NCBI GenBank assembly: GCA_019054805.1
Contig: JAHQIY010000012.1
Span: 2,728,001-2,792,000 of the forward strand
From: Brachionus manjavacas
Lineage: Eukaryota; Rotifera; Eurotatoria; Ploima; Brachionidae
DNA length: 64,000 nt
Direction: 5' to 3'
Part shown: positions 34,837-45,725 of the stretch, in pieces
How the letters are laid out: each line of letters starts with the position of its first letter
Numbering within the stretch: the stretch's first letter is position 1
Position numbers and translations under genes: made by a program
Notes under the pieces: model-generated
The model's input: only the letters and a program-made list of their open reading frames with translations
Databases searched by the model: none
Told to the model about the DNA's origin: nothing

Positions 34837-35330
34837 ATGATCCAATTTGGATCATTAAAATTACACTTTTTAATTTATTTAGTAATCCTTGATTAATAAA
34901 ATACTGTTCCTTAAGTGATAGTTCCTTTCGACTTCAACAAAATCGGACATGTTTAAAAAATTTTATATATTTTGACATGCGATAATCAGCTTTGATAAAA
35001 AAAGAAAATCTTTTCTTTCAACATAATGACTTTTAATGAAAAAATAAAAATCGTTTAAAAGATATTAAAATTATTACATTTTCATAATTCATTATCACTT
35101 TATTAGAATTTTCTTATTTTTGTAAAGAAATATTCTAAGACTCGAGTCGTTTAACCACACTTTGTGCGACTCAGACTCATGTCTAGGACTCCGAGTCCGA
35201 GTCTCATCAAAAAAATATCTAAGATTCAAACTCGAGTCTCCTTAATAAGTCTCGAGTCGGACTCAAATTCCTAAAGACTCGAGTCTCATTTTTAGAGTCC
35301 CCATCTCTTGATCTTCTAACCTGACCGAAT
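34837..35330. repeat. Palindrome-rich insertion in the LINE
   Basis: It begins with the near-perfect palindrome AATGATCCAATTTGGATCATT (34838-34858, centre T; written here as two halves AATGATCCAA and TTGGATCATT). At 35135-35300 there are many copies of GACTCGAGTC and GACTCCGAGTC-like words in both orientations, giving a fold-back structure. It separates the endonuclease and reverse transcriptase parts of the LINE. Confidence 0.6.
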
Positions 35331-35399
35331 TCATAATTTAAAGTTAATAAACTAACCTTGAAATTCATTAATTGAAATCATAGAACCTTTTAATTTAAT

Positions 35400-35795
35400 T
35401 TATCTCTTAAAGAAAGTAAGGTCCTGAAAGCGTGGAAAACTTCGAACATTCAAAAAAGGCTTCTAATTTACTAAATCCTTTAAATAATAGACCAATTAGT
35501 ATAAAGACTTGTTTAGGAAAGTTTTTGAACAAAAAGTTTATTCAAGATTATACAATTTTTCGGAACAAATTTCACTCCTTATCCACGAGCAATCTCAATT
35601 TAGGAAACACCGGCAAACATCAGATAATCTATTCTTTTTAATTCAAAAACTTGTGGAATCATTTAATAAAAAAAAAGAGCTTGTGGCCTTTTTTGATATT
35701 TCTAAAGCCTTTGATAGGGTTTGGCAAGAAGATTTACATTTTAAATTGAATCCACCTAATTACTTGACTGACTGGTGTTCTTTAACGCCAAATTG
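35400..35795 (+). pseudogene. LINE reverse transcriptase fragment
   Basis: Two overlapping frames (35432-35641 and 35509-35796) together read NPLNNRPISIKTCLGK, KVFEQKVYSRLYNF, HRQTSDNLFFLIQKLVESF and LVAFFDISKAFDRVWQEDLHFKL. D-I-S-K-A-F-D-R-V-W is motif A of non-LTR reverse transcriptases with its catalytic Asp. The rest of the enzyme is missing after 35795, and a frameshift separates the two parts. Confidence 0.75.
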
Positions 35796-35796
35796 A

Positions 35797-36241
35797 GACC
35801 TTAGCGGTAGGACTATTTGTTTCTATTGGTATCTTTCTAATTAAAAAGAAAAAAGTATTTACGGTTCAATTTTTTTTAACTTGAGCCAAAGGCCCGCCTT
35901 CAGGCGCCCATCACTGTTCTTTTTCAACTTTTTGTCTTCTTTCAAACACAATTTAGAGCTGAGCTCTAGGATTTTTCCTTTGGACTGTACAACCGTTCAA
36001 ATGCTAAATTTCCGGAATTTACGATATGATAGGAATTTAAAAAAAAAGTTCTGATCAACCTACCAATATAATAAAAGTTATATTAATTTATCGTGAAATA
36101 TACAGCAAGCTAGTTGAAGAAAATAAGATAAAAATTGGTCATTCCTTTATTTAAATATCATCTTGGAAATTCGACATTCAACCTGACCACTGTTACCACT
36201 GCCAAAAATGTGGTTATTTTATGACTAACTGTCCAAATACG
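35797..36241. other. End of palindrome II spacer with a degenerate zinc knuckle
   Basis: It is mostly non-coding. At 36196-36240 the plus strand reads DHCYHCQKCGYFMTNCP, a CX2CX4(Y)X4C knuckle in which the expected His is Tyr, probably from another LINE ORF1. It ends at the arm boundary. Confidence 0.5.
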
Positions 36242-36941
36242 AAAAACACTCAGCTGTCAGCAATCATGTAGTCATATGGTCTAACAGATTAAAAGTAAAA
36301 AAATATTTTATACAGCAAAACAAAAATTAAAGATTTAGGTACAAACCGTATAGAATCCGCCGTCCCGCATAAACCATTAAACAACTATCCTCAGTAGTTT
36401 ATTGCTCCCGTTGCTTAACTGATTTTATACAATCGACTTAATCAAAGATCTTAATATCATTACATTTTATTACACATTTTAGAATTAACTGTCAAAGCCT
36501 TGTAAACTCAGCAAATTAATAAGAAATTAAATTTCAACATTTTCAGACGCGGTGCAATTTACAGAGATTTTGCAGATTTGACATTTGATTCAACTATGTA
36601 TGTAGCAATATGTTGCATTTTTAGAATGAGTTAAAAACCTTTATTTGAAAATCTAAGAAGCCTTTTAGACGTCAAATTGTTCTGTTCTGTTTAATTATTT
36701 TGAGCTAAATTTAACAAAACCACTTTTTACAGAAACAGAAAATTAAAAAAAGTTAGAATATTTTATGAATTAAGTTTTTGCTGAATATTAAAAAAATAAT
36801 AAAAAAAGGAAAAATAGTGGATTAATTTATTTTAGATATTTTTCTTAATCAAATTAAAATCGAAATAATAAATAATTGGAAAGAAAAATATGTGTTAAGA
36901 GATAAAGATGACTTTATTGATTGCTAGTTTTTAGATTTAAT

Positions 36942-37936
36942 TTAGAAAGATCCGAATGATGAAAATTGTTCCGAAGAGCCAAGACTTGAGAATGAAGGCA
37001 ATGGAGCTGAGAGTTGAGCAGCACCAAATGAAGCTGAACCACCACATGGTGAAGGACATGGAGCTGGGCATGGAGCTGGGCATGGTGGTGGACATGGTGG
37101 TGGGACTGGTACTGGAACTGGTACTCGTTGAGGGACTGGTGTTGGAATTGGAACTCGTTGTGGTACTGGGACTGGAGTTGGAATTTTAAATGGAACTGGT
37201 ACTGGTTGTGGTACTGGGTATTTGTGTGGAACTGGTACTCTTACTGGAACTGGGTATCTTTCTGGGACTAAAAACAAAATGTCAAATAATTATTTGAATT
37301 GTTGAGTTGAATGAAACAAAAAAGTTTAATGTACCTGGGTATAGTTTTGGTACTGGAACTCTGTATGGAACATCTACGTGTTCAATGACTGGGTATGGTT
37401 GTGGAACAGGGATTCTTATTGGTACTCTTACCGGTACTGGAGTTGGAACTGGGGTTGGAACTGGGCATGCTTGAGGAACTGGTACTCTAATTGGAATTTG
37501 AACAGTTTGGGCTTGTGGCACTGGCTCATGATAAGTGAGTTGAACTGGAACTGGTACTCTTACTGGTACTTTGAATGGAACAGGTACTGGGCATGGTTGT
37601 GGCACAGGTACTGGAGTTGGTACTGGAACAGGTCTTGGCACTGGTACTCTGATTGTAAATGGCACTGGTTGTGGAACTGGAGTTGGGATTGGATATGGTA
37701 CATGTCGTGGGATTCTAACTGGAACTGGATATGGTTGTGGAACTGGTACAGGTACTGGCACTCTTATTGGTGCTGGTGGTGGTGGTGGAGGTGGACAACA
37801 TGAAGTTTCACATGATCCACATGATGAACCAAATGATGAGGAGCCGAATGATGAGGAGTCGAATGAACCTGAAATAAATAAAATAACAATTTAATCAAGT
37901 GCCCTCAAGAGTCAGTCTTTTTTATTTACCAAACAT
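36942..37936 (-). CDS. PVP-B copy 4
   Basis: Exons 37936-37930, 37868-37335 and 37267-36942 give 288 residues, with introns of 61 and 67 bp. It has the full CPAPCPAPCPSPC block, unlike its arm partner copy 3, but shares with copy 3 base substitutions that separate palindrome II from palindrome I (for example the codon for Ile in VPIRIPV: ATA here, ATC in palindrome I). Confidence 0.82.
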
Positions 37937-38494
37937 TATGAATTGTTTCTTTTTTTAGATTAGATGAATAAAAATCCGATGTTTTATTTTTTTAAATTTT
38001 ACTTTAATTTATATGGGTTTTTAAGGTTTCTGCTTGAATAAACTCGATCTAACTATCAAAAATTTTGATCAGAAATCGATTTAAACAAAATCATGGTTAA
38101 TATTGATCAAAAAATTCCAAATATAAGAATATTTAAGTAAAGAGCGTTCTCTAGTGTTACATTAATCTTTTTTGATGTTGTTTATTTATCATATGTCCAC
38201 AATTATATGAAATAAAACTTAAATTTTCTTTGTTTGTTTTATTGAAAGTAAAAAATTCTTTTAAATTGATGATGATCATTTATGCAAATGATCGATTCGA
38301 TTGTTACCAAATAACTAATATACCCAAGCATCGACATTGTTCAAGATATATTCATATGTATTCAAATTAAAGATCAAATAAATTGATAAATTGTTGTTGT
38401 TAATGAACAACTTACATATAAATATCAACATGAAAAACCATTTGGGAATATTCACTTTCTATTTTATTAATAAATCGGTAAAATAACGTTAACA
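37937..38494. promoter_or_regulatory. Bidirectional promoter, cassette copy 4
   Basis: Inverted equivalent of 31406-31962, with both TATA boxes kept. Confidence 0.6.
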
Positions 38495-39506
38495 ATGGCT
38501 TCATTTGATTCTTCTTTGTTTGGTGGCGCTGAATTTTCAGCTCCTTTGGCTGCTGCTCAATTACCAGCTTCATTGCCTTTATCTTTCCCATCGCTCGACT
38601 CATCATGTGGCTCATGTCCACCACCACCTCCACCACCATGTCCAGCTCCTTGCCCACCACCTCCATGCAGAATTCCAGTTCCTGTTCCAACCCCAGTACC
38701 AACTCCAGTACGAGTACCACAGTACATTACTGTAAGAAAAAATTTAATAATCTAAAAAAAAAAAAGGGTCCAGTTCAAAAAGGTTATTTAATTTAAATAA
38801 AAAATAGGTTCCAGTACCAACTCCATGCCCAAGACCGGTTCCAGTTCCAGTTCCAAGACCATGTCCAGTCTCAGTTCCATATCCTCAAAGAGTTCCAGTT
38901 CCAACTCCATTCAAAATCCCAGTGCCAACTCCAGTTCCACAACAGGTTCAAATTCCACAACCAGTTCCACAAATAAATCGTGTTCAAGTACCATTGCCAT
39001 ATCAAGTACCACAACCAGTTGCTGTTCCAACTCCAATTAGAATTCCAGTAAGAGTACCAGTTCCACAACCATACCCAGTACCACAACCAGTTCCAGTGCC
39101 ATGCCCAGTTCGTATCCCAATCAGAATTAGAATTCCAAGACCAGTCCCAGTACCAGTCGAAGTACCAATTCCAGTTAGAACTCCACAACCATATCCAGTT
39201 CGATTGCCATGTCCAGTTCCTCAACCATGCCCAGTACCAGTAGCACAGCCTGTTCCTCAACCATGCCCACAGCCAGTACCAGTGCCAGTTCCAGTTCCAT
39301 GCCCACAACCTGTTCCAATCCCAACCCCAGTTCCAGTACAAACTTGCCCACCACCACCACCACCATGTCCAGCTCCATGTCCAGCTCCATGTCCATCACC
39401 ATGTGGTGGTTCAGCTTCATTTGGTGCTGCTCAACTCTCAGCTCCATTGCCTTCATTCTCAAGTCTTGGCTCTTCGGAACAATTTTCATCATTCGGATCT
39501 TTCTAA
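38495..39506 (+). CDS. PVP-A copy 4, long form
   Basis: Exons 38495-38731 and 38808-39506 with a 76 bp intron give 311 residues. Four residues longer than the other A copies, because the C-terminal Cys block reads CPAPCPAPCPSPC in place of CPAPCPSPC. This is the same kind of 12 bp unit gain/loss seen in PVP-B. The start, repeats, tail and AATAAA are as in copy 1. No disabling change. Confidence 0.85.
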
Positions 39507-39650
39507 ATTAAATCTAAAAACTAGCAATCAATAAAGTCATCTTTATCTCTTAACAAATGTTTTTTACTCTTGTACAAAAAAATATTCACTTTTAGTTAAA
39601 ACCCAATAATTTGAAAATGTAGCATTTTGAAGTTTATGATCAATTTTTTA

Positions 39651-40050
39651 TATATGTTTATGATCAATTATTTTAATATAATTATCTAAATAGCCAAAAA
39701 GTTCTAAAAGTAGCAGGGTCAAATAAATAAAATTTATCAAAAGTACAAAAAGTAACAGGGTCAGATAATATAAAATTCTGATAACGCAGAAAAAATACAA
39801 AAAAGAAAATGGTTTTTAAAAGTTAAATCTCATTGTCTATCCATGGTATTTTCGGGTAATTTTTTTATCATAAAACTATGAATTTGCTCAGATTCCTCTT
39901 TCATGGATCATGTCAACACTCTACTAAGCGCATTTTTTGATAATTAAAATTAATAAATCTAAGAAAATTTTATCAAAGTTTTGAATCTCACCAAATTTAA
40001 TATCTACCAAAATATTTGTTATCTCAAACAGAAATTAAGAGTTAAAATAA
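39651..40050. other. Intergenic, upstream of NPRL3
   Basis: AT-rich. It has a short direct repeat, AGTAGCAGGGTCAAATAA at 39709 and AGTAACAGGGTCAGATAA at 39750. No clear TATA box seen. Confidence 0.45.
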
Positions 40051-43000
40051 ATGGATTTGAAAAGTCAAAATGACTCTTTTGAACTCCTGGCCATACTTTT
40101 GGTGTCCCAAGGAAGCAGCGGCTCTCACTTGCTATTCAAATACCCGTTTACCGATCAGGGTCAAATCAAAAATTTCAAACAAAGTACATTATTCAGAAAA
40201 TAATTTCAAATTTTTCAAAAAATTAAATCCTCTAAAATAAGCCAGCAAAAAAAGTCCTTATTCTATTATTTCGACCGAAAACCGTAACCTGTCCCTTCTA
40301 GACCGCGAACAAAAGTCAATTGTCAACGGGCTTCTATGCGGGTAAATTTAAATTTTAGTTGAAATTTTAAATCATTTTGCCAAAGTCTTAATAACGATGT
40401 TCTGGCAAACCTTTGCCAATCAATCAATGAACAGCTGGAGCTCAAAATTGACAATGTTTTTTTCTTGGGCTGCAAAAGCATAATAAAAATAAACCAAGTT
40501 ACATTCAACATTGTTTTTGCACTTCGGTCACCTTTGCCCAGACCTGCCATCCGATGCTACCAAATGCTCTCACTGGCCATTTCCAAATCTCTTCTCAAGG
40601 AAGAGACAAACAGCGGATACCTTACTCATCAATCAAAGATGCTGCAGGACTTTTTGGACGAGCATCAAAATATTGACGAAAATAATCGTCGCTTGGATTC
40701 TAGTTTCAGCGACGTTTTGGACAAGTGTCAGCTTGCTCAGGAGATAAAGATTATTTATGAAAGCATTAGGAAAGACGGCGTTGTCCACATATCTGTAAAC
40801 AATTGTGTTAATTTAAGCTTCTGTCTGCCTCACTTAGCCTATAAAATTTCGGATAAATGTGAACAGAGCAATTTTGTTGAAGTCATTTTTAGCGCTTCAA
40901 AATACCTTGAGTAAAAATTTACATTTGATGCAAATAAAAATTCTACCTTTTTTTTCAGACCTTATTTTGGTATAGTTTTATTAACAAAACGCGAGGAACT
41001 AGTCCGTGCATTGCCCCCAAATAGCAATTTCTATTGTCGGATGTTCATCGAAAAATACAACCCTATATACAGCTTGGCTAACTATTCGGCTGAATTGGAT
41101 ATTCCAATAAAAGAAGTAAATTTTAATTATTTTAATTTATACTTTTGTATTCCTTGGATATTCTTGAATAAAAAGAATATACTTTTTTCGGTTGAAAGGA
41201 TATCAGGAATAGGAGAACACTGCATCTTAAATATTTTTAAAATAAGATACAACTTTGGTGCTTTTTATGATTACCAAGTTTAAAGAGAAACTAATTTCAA
41301 ATAGAGAATATTTTTTATTAAAATTTTTTAATTTTTTTATAAGCTTAATAGAAATTTTTTTAAGTCTAAAATTAACACAAAGTTAAGCTTTAATTCTAAA
41401 ATTTTGAATTTTATTTAAAAAAATTGAAAGATAAAGCATTTTAATGATGACTAGTTCAAATTTTCTTAGCAGGATTTCTTCATTTAAAATTCAGCCTTTT
41501 CTTCTATTAAGTTTTAGTTTTTTAAAAAACAAATTTTTAAGTCTAGTCAAATTTTTGACTCTCGCAGAAGTCTGTTTTTATCTGATTTTTTGGTTTTCTA
41601 AAGAGAAAGAGAATTTAAAAGAAATAAATATTTGATTTACTTGCATAGATTAGAAAAAAAATGTTTAAAATAATTTTGAAGAGATCCTGGACAGGTTGAG
41701 ATGGTAATAGATCATCTTATCAGTCTTATGATTTAAAACAAAAGTGGTTTAATTTTTTGTGTTTGAAAATGTATCCAATGCTGAAATAACATTGAAAAAG
41801 TGCGATGTTTCAATTTTTTTTTCAGTTTCAAAAAAAAATAATTTAAAGTTAATATTGCAAACATGAAAAACTTTGTTTTTTTATAAATTTTGACTTTGGT
41901 TTTGTGATATGATGATCCTTAAAGATAATAATTGTTGTTTAAAAAACAATCTTCGCTCTGTTCTTCATATTTCATTAATTAAGTTTTTTTTTAAATGCAC
42001 CAAACGAAATTAAATTATCACTAAAGTCAAAATTTTATTAGAGGAAAACTGAAAACGGTAAAATATGGTTCACCTGTTACTGCAACAATTCTTGTTCTCA
42101 TGTTTTATGAACTATTAATTGGCCATGACATTATCTAAAAATTGATCAGCTATTTTGAAATTTTTTCATCTATTTAGAAAAAAAGCTAATGTAATGATAA
42201 AAAATAAGATAGAATGAATAATTACATAGAAAATTTAAAGTTGGGCGAAGTAAGTAAATTTTGGGAAAAGATGATTCTATGTTCACCAAAGTCAAACACA
42301 AAAGGTAAAAGATTAATTTTAATTTTCTTTAATTTTTATTATTTATGCTGAAAGGCAAAGATTTAAGTAAAGAGAGCATTTGGGTATTTGGGATTGTTGA
42401 AAAGGGTAATTCCAAGTCAACTAGATCAGAGCAAATGCTAAGCTATTTTTAAAGCTCCTTCAAATTAAATATCAGCTTCGAGAATTAAGAATTCTTTTAC
42501 ATAGTTTTATTCAATCTGTTCACTAATTCTATTTTGGTTCACCCTAATTAAATTTTGAACAAAAAAATTGGGTGAACCGATAGTTCATAAAACCTGAGAA
42601 CAAGAATTTTTTGGATAAAAGTGAACTATGGTTTACCTAACCGGCTAGACCCAGTTTTTCAACAATTGAATAAAAACTTTATTCTAAGTGAATTATTTAT
42701 CTTTAATTTTTAGGGCATTGAATTAATTATTTTAGATAAAGGTATTAAATTTACTAGATATTCAAATAAAAGATAAAAAATATTATTTTGACTAGATATA
42801 TTTATTAATAAGTAGAAAAAAATACAAATTGATATAATATTATATTAATAAGTAGAAAAAAAATAAAAGAATAAAAAATTAAATTCTGCGTTTTTTATTT
42901 TGAGTTTGACTCACAGCGGCATCGCTTGTACTTTTCGCGTCTCTTTTTTTTGCAGAAGTAATTGTAATTTGACTGTTTTTACTTGGTCTACCTCGACCAC

Positions 43001-45288
43001 GTTTCGGCTTAATAGGTTGACTTGGCCCAGGTTCGTCGTTGTCAAATAGTATACGTCCTTTTTTTACAACAATTTGAGCATCATCTTCAACATCGGTGTC
43101 ATCGGCGTTTAAATCGGTTTGAATTTGACTTACCGTTGGTCGCGTGTGTCTAGGTTCAATCTCGTAAGTCTCGGTGTCAGAATCATTGATGGATTCTGTG
43201 GAGCTGTCAGAGCTTATTGAAGAAAAGCTTTCATCAGAGCTCATTTTTGAAACTAAAACTTTAATTTGAGTTCATAAAGTTCTTTTTTAACTTATATAGA
43301 CCACATTTAATCAATTAAAAGAGATGTCAAATTTCAAACTAGTTTCAATCAATTTTTAATGTCAATTAATAGTTTCAATTAATTTTTAATGTCAATTAAT
43401 ATTTTTATATAGCAGATTCATAAGTTTTGTATTCAATTAATATTTCTTTATAGTTAAAAGCAATTTTTATCTAGTAATATATTTTTTTTGATAGGTGTTA
43501 ATTTATTTTTATAGTGTTTAAATTTATTTTCTAGTTATTAATTTTTTTATCTAGTAAAATTAATACATTTTATCTAGTAAAATAATTATTTTATCTTGAA
43601 GCAATTAATATTATGCGAATTTTTAGTATTTTCATTTATTTTTATTCTAAAGGAGCATTTGATCGGTAAAATAAAAAAATGAATTGATTAAAAGTTAAAA
43701 AATAATTTTCAAATTTTTTTTCAAATTTCTAAATTTCCAAATATTTTTCAATTAACTTAAAATTATTTTTTTTTTGAAACTGAAAAAAAAATTGAAACAT
43801 CGCACTTTTTCAATGTTATTTCAGCATTGGATACATTTTCTAATTCAAACACAAAAAATTAAACCAAGTTTATGAAAAAATAAAATCTGTTTTAAATAGA
43901 AGATTTTTTGTAAAAAAAAAATCATTTTTAGAATTTAAATAAATAATTTTTGAATAGTCAGATTATGGATAAATTAAGAAAAAGTGAGTTAAAAAAAACA
44001 ATCAAAAAAAATTAAAGCGTATTTGCGCTTTAGTAAATTTTAAAAAATATTTTTTTTTTCCATTTTTTTGTATTTTTTGAAAACTTAATAAAGATTCAAT
44101 CAACAAATACTAAAATTGATTTTGCGATTTAATTCAAAAAAAATCAAAAAATTCGATTATTTCTAAGCAGTTTTTTTTGTTGGAACTTGTGGTGTTTAGT
44201 ATTTTTACGTAAAATTGCATAAATTTTTTAATTTAAATTTTATTTTATTTTTTTTAACATAACCCTCACAGTGTTCACTGACACATTTTATAATTTGACA
44301 GTCACACATAAAAGGCCATTCACTAGTCAAATGATTATAGAAATTGTAATTAAATTTTCCCTTTAGATCTACGCAATTGTTGAGCATTTGATCTACTGGG
44401 CTAAGGTAAAAGTCATTTATCCGATTAATGAGAACAATGTTTACATCATCAACCCAAATGCTCATCTAAGAATGTAAAATATTTTTCTAAATTTTTTAAA
44501 ATGGATTAAATAATTTAAATTTTATTAGAAATACAAAAATATCAATAGATTTTGGCGATGAGTTCGATAATGCTTCGTACCACTATGTTCTGTCTCTTTT
44601 CTCAGAGGCGCGAGCCTTGTCAGATTTGCTGGATCCAAGATGGCCCAGAGAGAAGCATACAATGTTTATTAACATTGTTATTTGGCTCTTGCAGCGAAAC
44701 ATCCTAATGCAAATGCATGATTATTTGTTTTTGATGCCCAAGAAGTTCGAGCATCAGCGTTTGACATGTGAGAAAATTTCCAAGTTGTCAGATGTGTCCT
44801 ATGGTAAGTGATTGAGACTTTTTGAGACTTTTGATAAAAAAATTCACTAAATTTTAAAGATGAAGAAAATGAGTGTGGTATTAGTCGACTTGAGTGTGGA
44901 GCATGCTCGGAAAATTCAAATGACACTGAAAATGCTGACTACAGAAACTCGTCCCTTTGTTATGACGAGTTTCGCGAAATTTTGTCCGATTTTAAAATAA
45001 GCGAAAAAGACCAGCAGCACATTTTTAAAGCATTCGAAGTAAAGAGTGAAGCAGATATCAAGCTTTTCATGAGGTAGTTAGTTTGATTTATAAAAAAAAG
45101 TTTAATTTCCAATTTTATAAAGATTAGTGCCATATTTCAATGGAATGTACAACATTGAATCTATAGTTTATAAAGAACAAATTTCTTGGTCCGATTTGTA
45201 CACTTTGTTGGATAAATTTAAAGACTTGCTATTCGTAAGCTCTTACGAAGACCCCAATCCTTTGATAAGAATTAATATAAGAATTTAG
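40051..45288 (+). CDS. NPRL3: GATOR1 complex subunit NPRL3
   Basis: Eight exons were reconstructed: 40051-40183, 40242-40341, 40386-40910, 40959-41115, 44367-44473, 44529-44803, 44860-45073 and 45123-45288. Their phases agree and give 558 residues, close to the usual length. Matches to NPRL3 include the N-terminal ILLVSQGSSGSHLLFKYPF, LELKIDNVFFLG, NIVFALRSPLP, SFCLPH, YWAKVKVIYPINENNVYIIN, VIWLLQRNILMQMHDY and YNIESIVYKEQISW, and the end DKFKDLLFVSSYEDP. NPRL3 with NPRL2 and DEPDC5 forms GATOR1, which restrains TORC1 at the lysosome when amino acids are scarce. Introns are 44-62 bp except intron 4 (3251 bp), which holds a transposon. Exon 2-3 edges are the least certain. Confidence 0.92.
42062..42655. 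repeat. MITE derived from element X
   Basis: The ends (GGTTCACCTGTTACTG, CAATTCTTGTTCTCA at 42062-42105; TGAGAACAAGAATTTTTT, GAACTATGGTTTACC at 42594-42640) match the ends of 20035-24405, but only about 590 bp separates them and no coding sequence remains. Confidence 0.65.
42879..43244 (-). CDS. Acidic AT-hook-like protein carried by intronic transposon
   Basis: A single open frame of 121 codons on the strand opposite to NPRL3. The N-terminal half is Ser/Asp/Glu-rich (MSSDESFSSISSDSST). The C-terminal half is basic with KPKRGRGRPSKNSQ, a classic AT-hook core (R-G-R-P) that binds the minor groove of AT DNA, and a nuclear-type end KKRRI. It lies inside the TIRs of the intronic transposon, so an accessory DNA-binding protein of that element is likely. 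It is intact, which is notable among so much decay. No family assignment beyond the AT-hook. Confidence 0.6.
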   Translation of the reverse strand: MSSDESFSSISSDSSTESINDSDTETYEIEPRHTRPTVSQIQTDLNADDTDVEDDAQIVVKKGRILFDNDEPGPSQPIKPKRGRGRPSKNSQITITSAKKRDAKSTSDAAVSQTQNKKRRI

Positions 45289-45725
45289 AAATTGTTATTT
45301 TATCGATTAAAAGTATAATTTACAGAGAACTTCAGCAAAACTACTCTCAGTAAAAAGGTTTTACTAAAATATACTTCAAATTCACTTCTCTTTAAGCTTT
45401 AAACTTCAAAATGTATAACTTTTTTTTTATTTATTTTGAAAATAAACCCATTTATCAAACTTAAATTCATAAAATCACTAATTGATTGATGGCAACATGA
45501 GTGGAAATATACATCGCTCCTCTAAGCAATTTACAAGAAGCATGGTCCATTATCACTTTTTTTCATTTCCTTCTGGTGTTCTACTTGGAAAGTCTAAAAT
45601 GCATTTAAAAAAAAAGAAAAAAAGAATAAATAGAAATTGAGATTGAAGCAATGACAGCTAGTAAAGCAATTTAAAAGTCAAAGTTGTAAAAAACAAGTCA
45701 TTCGACGATGAATGATAATGCACAT
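45289..45725. other. NPRL3 downstream region
   Basis: AATAAA occurs at about 45440, a possible polyadenylation signal. No other feature recognised. Confidence 0.5.

Larger units (their letters stand above)
36242..39650. repeat. Right arm of palindrome II
   Basis: Inverted partner of 30267-33648. It carries PVP-B copy 4 (minus) and PVP-A copy 4 (plus). The outer end, near 39650, contains only a partial copy of the MITE TIR found at the other arm. Confidence 0.95.
41748..43872. mobile_element. TIR transposon inside NPRL3 intron 4
   Basis: 41748-41862 (GTTTAATTTTTTGTGTTTGA, then CCAATGCTGAAATAACATTG, then AAGTGCGATGTTTCAATTTT) is inverted at 43750-43872. The TIRs are about 115 bp with few differences. 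Inside are an element X deletion derivative (42062-42655), stretches related to 19841-20035 and 24400-24460, the dispersed terminal motif (43644-43666) and a minus-strand gene for an AT-hook-like protein. No transposase was recognised, so it is probably non-autonomous. Confidence 0.75.

Noticed and set aside
44205-44465. Minus-strand open frame of 86 codons
   Set aside because: It is antisense to NPRL3 exon 5, whose plus-strand reading matches the family.
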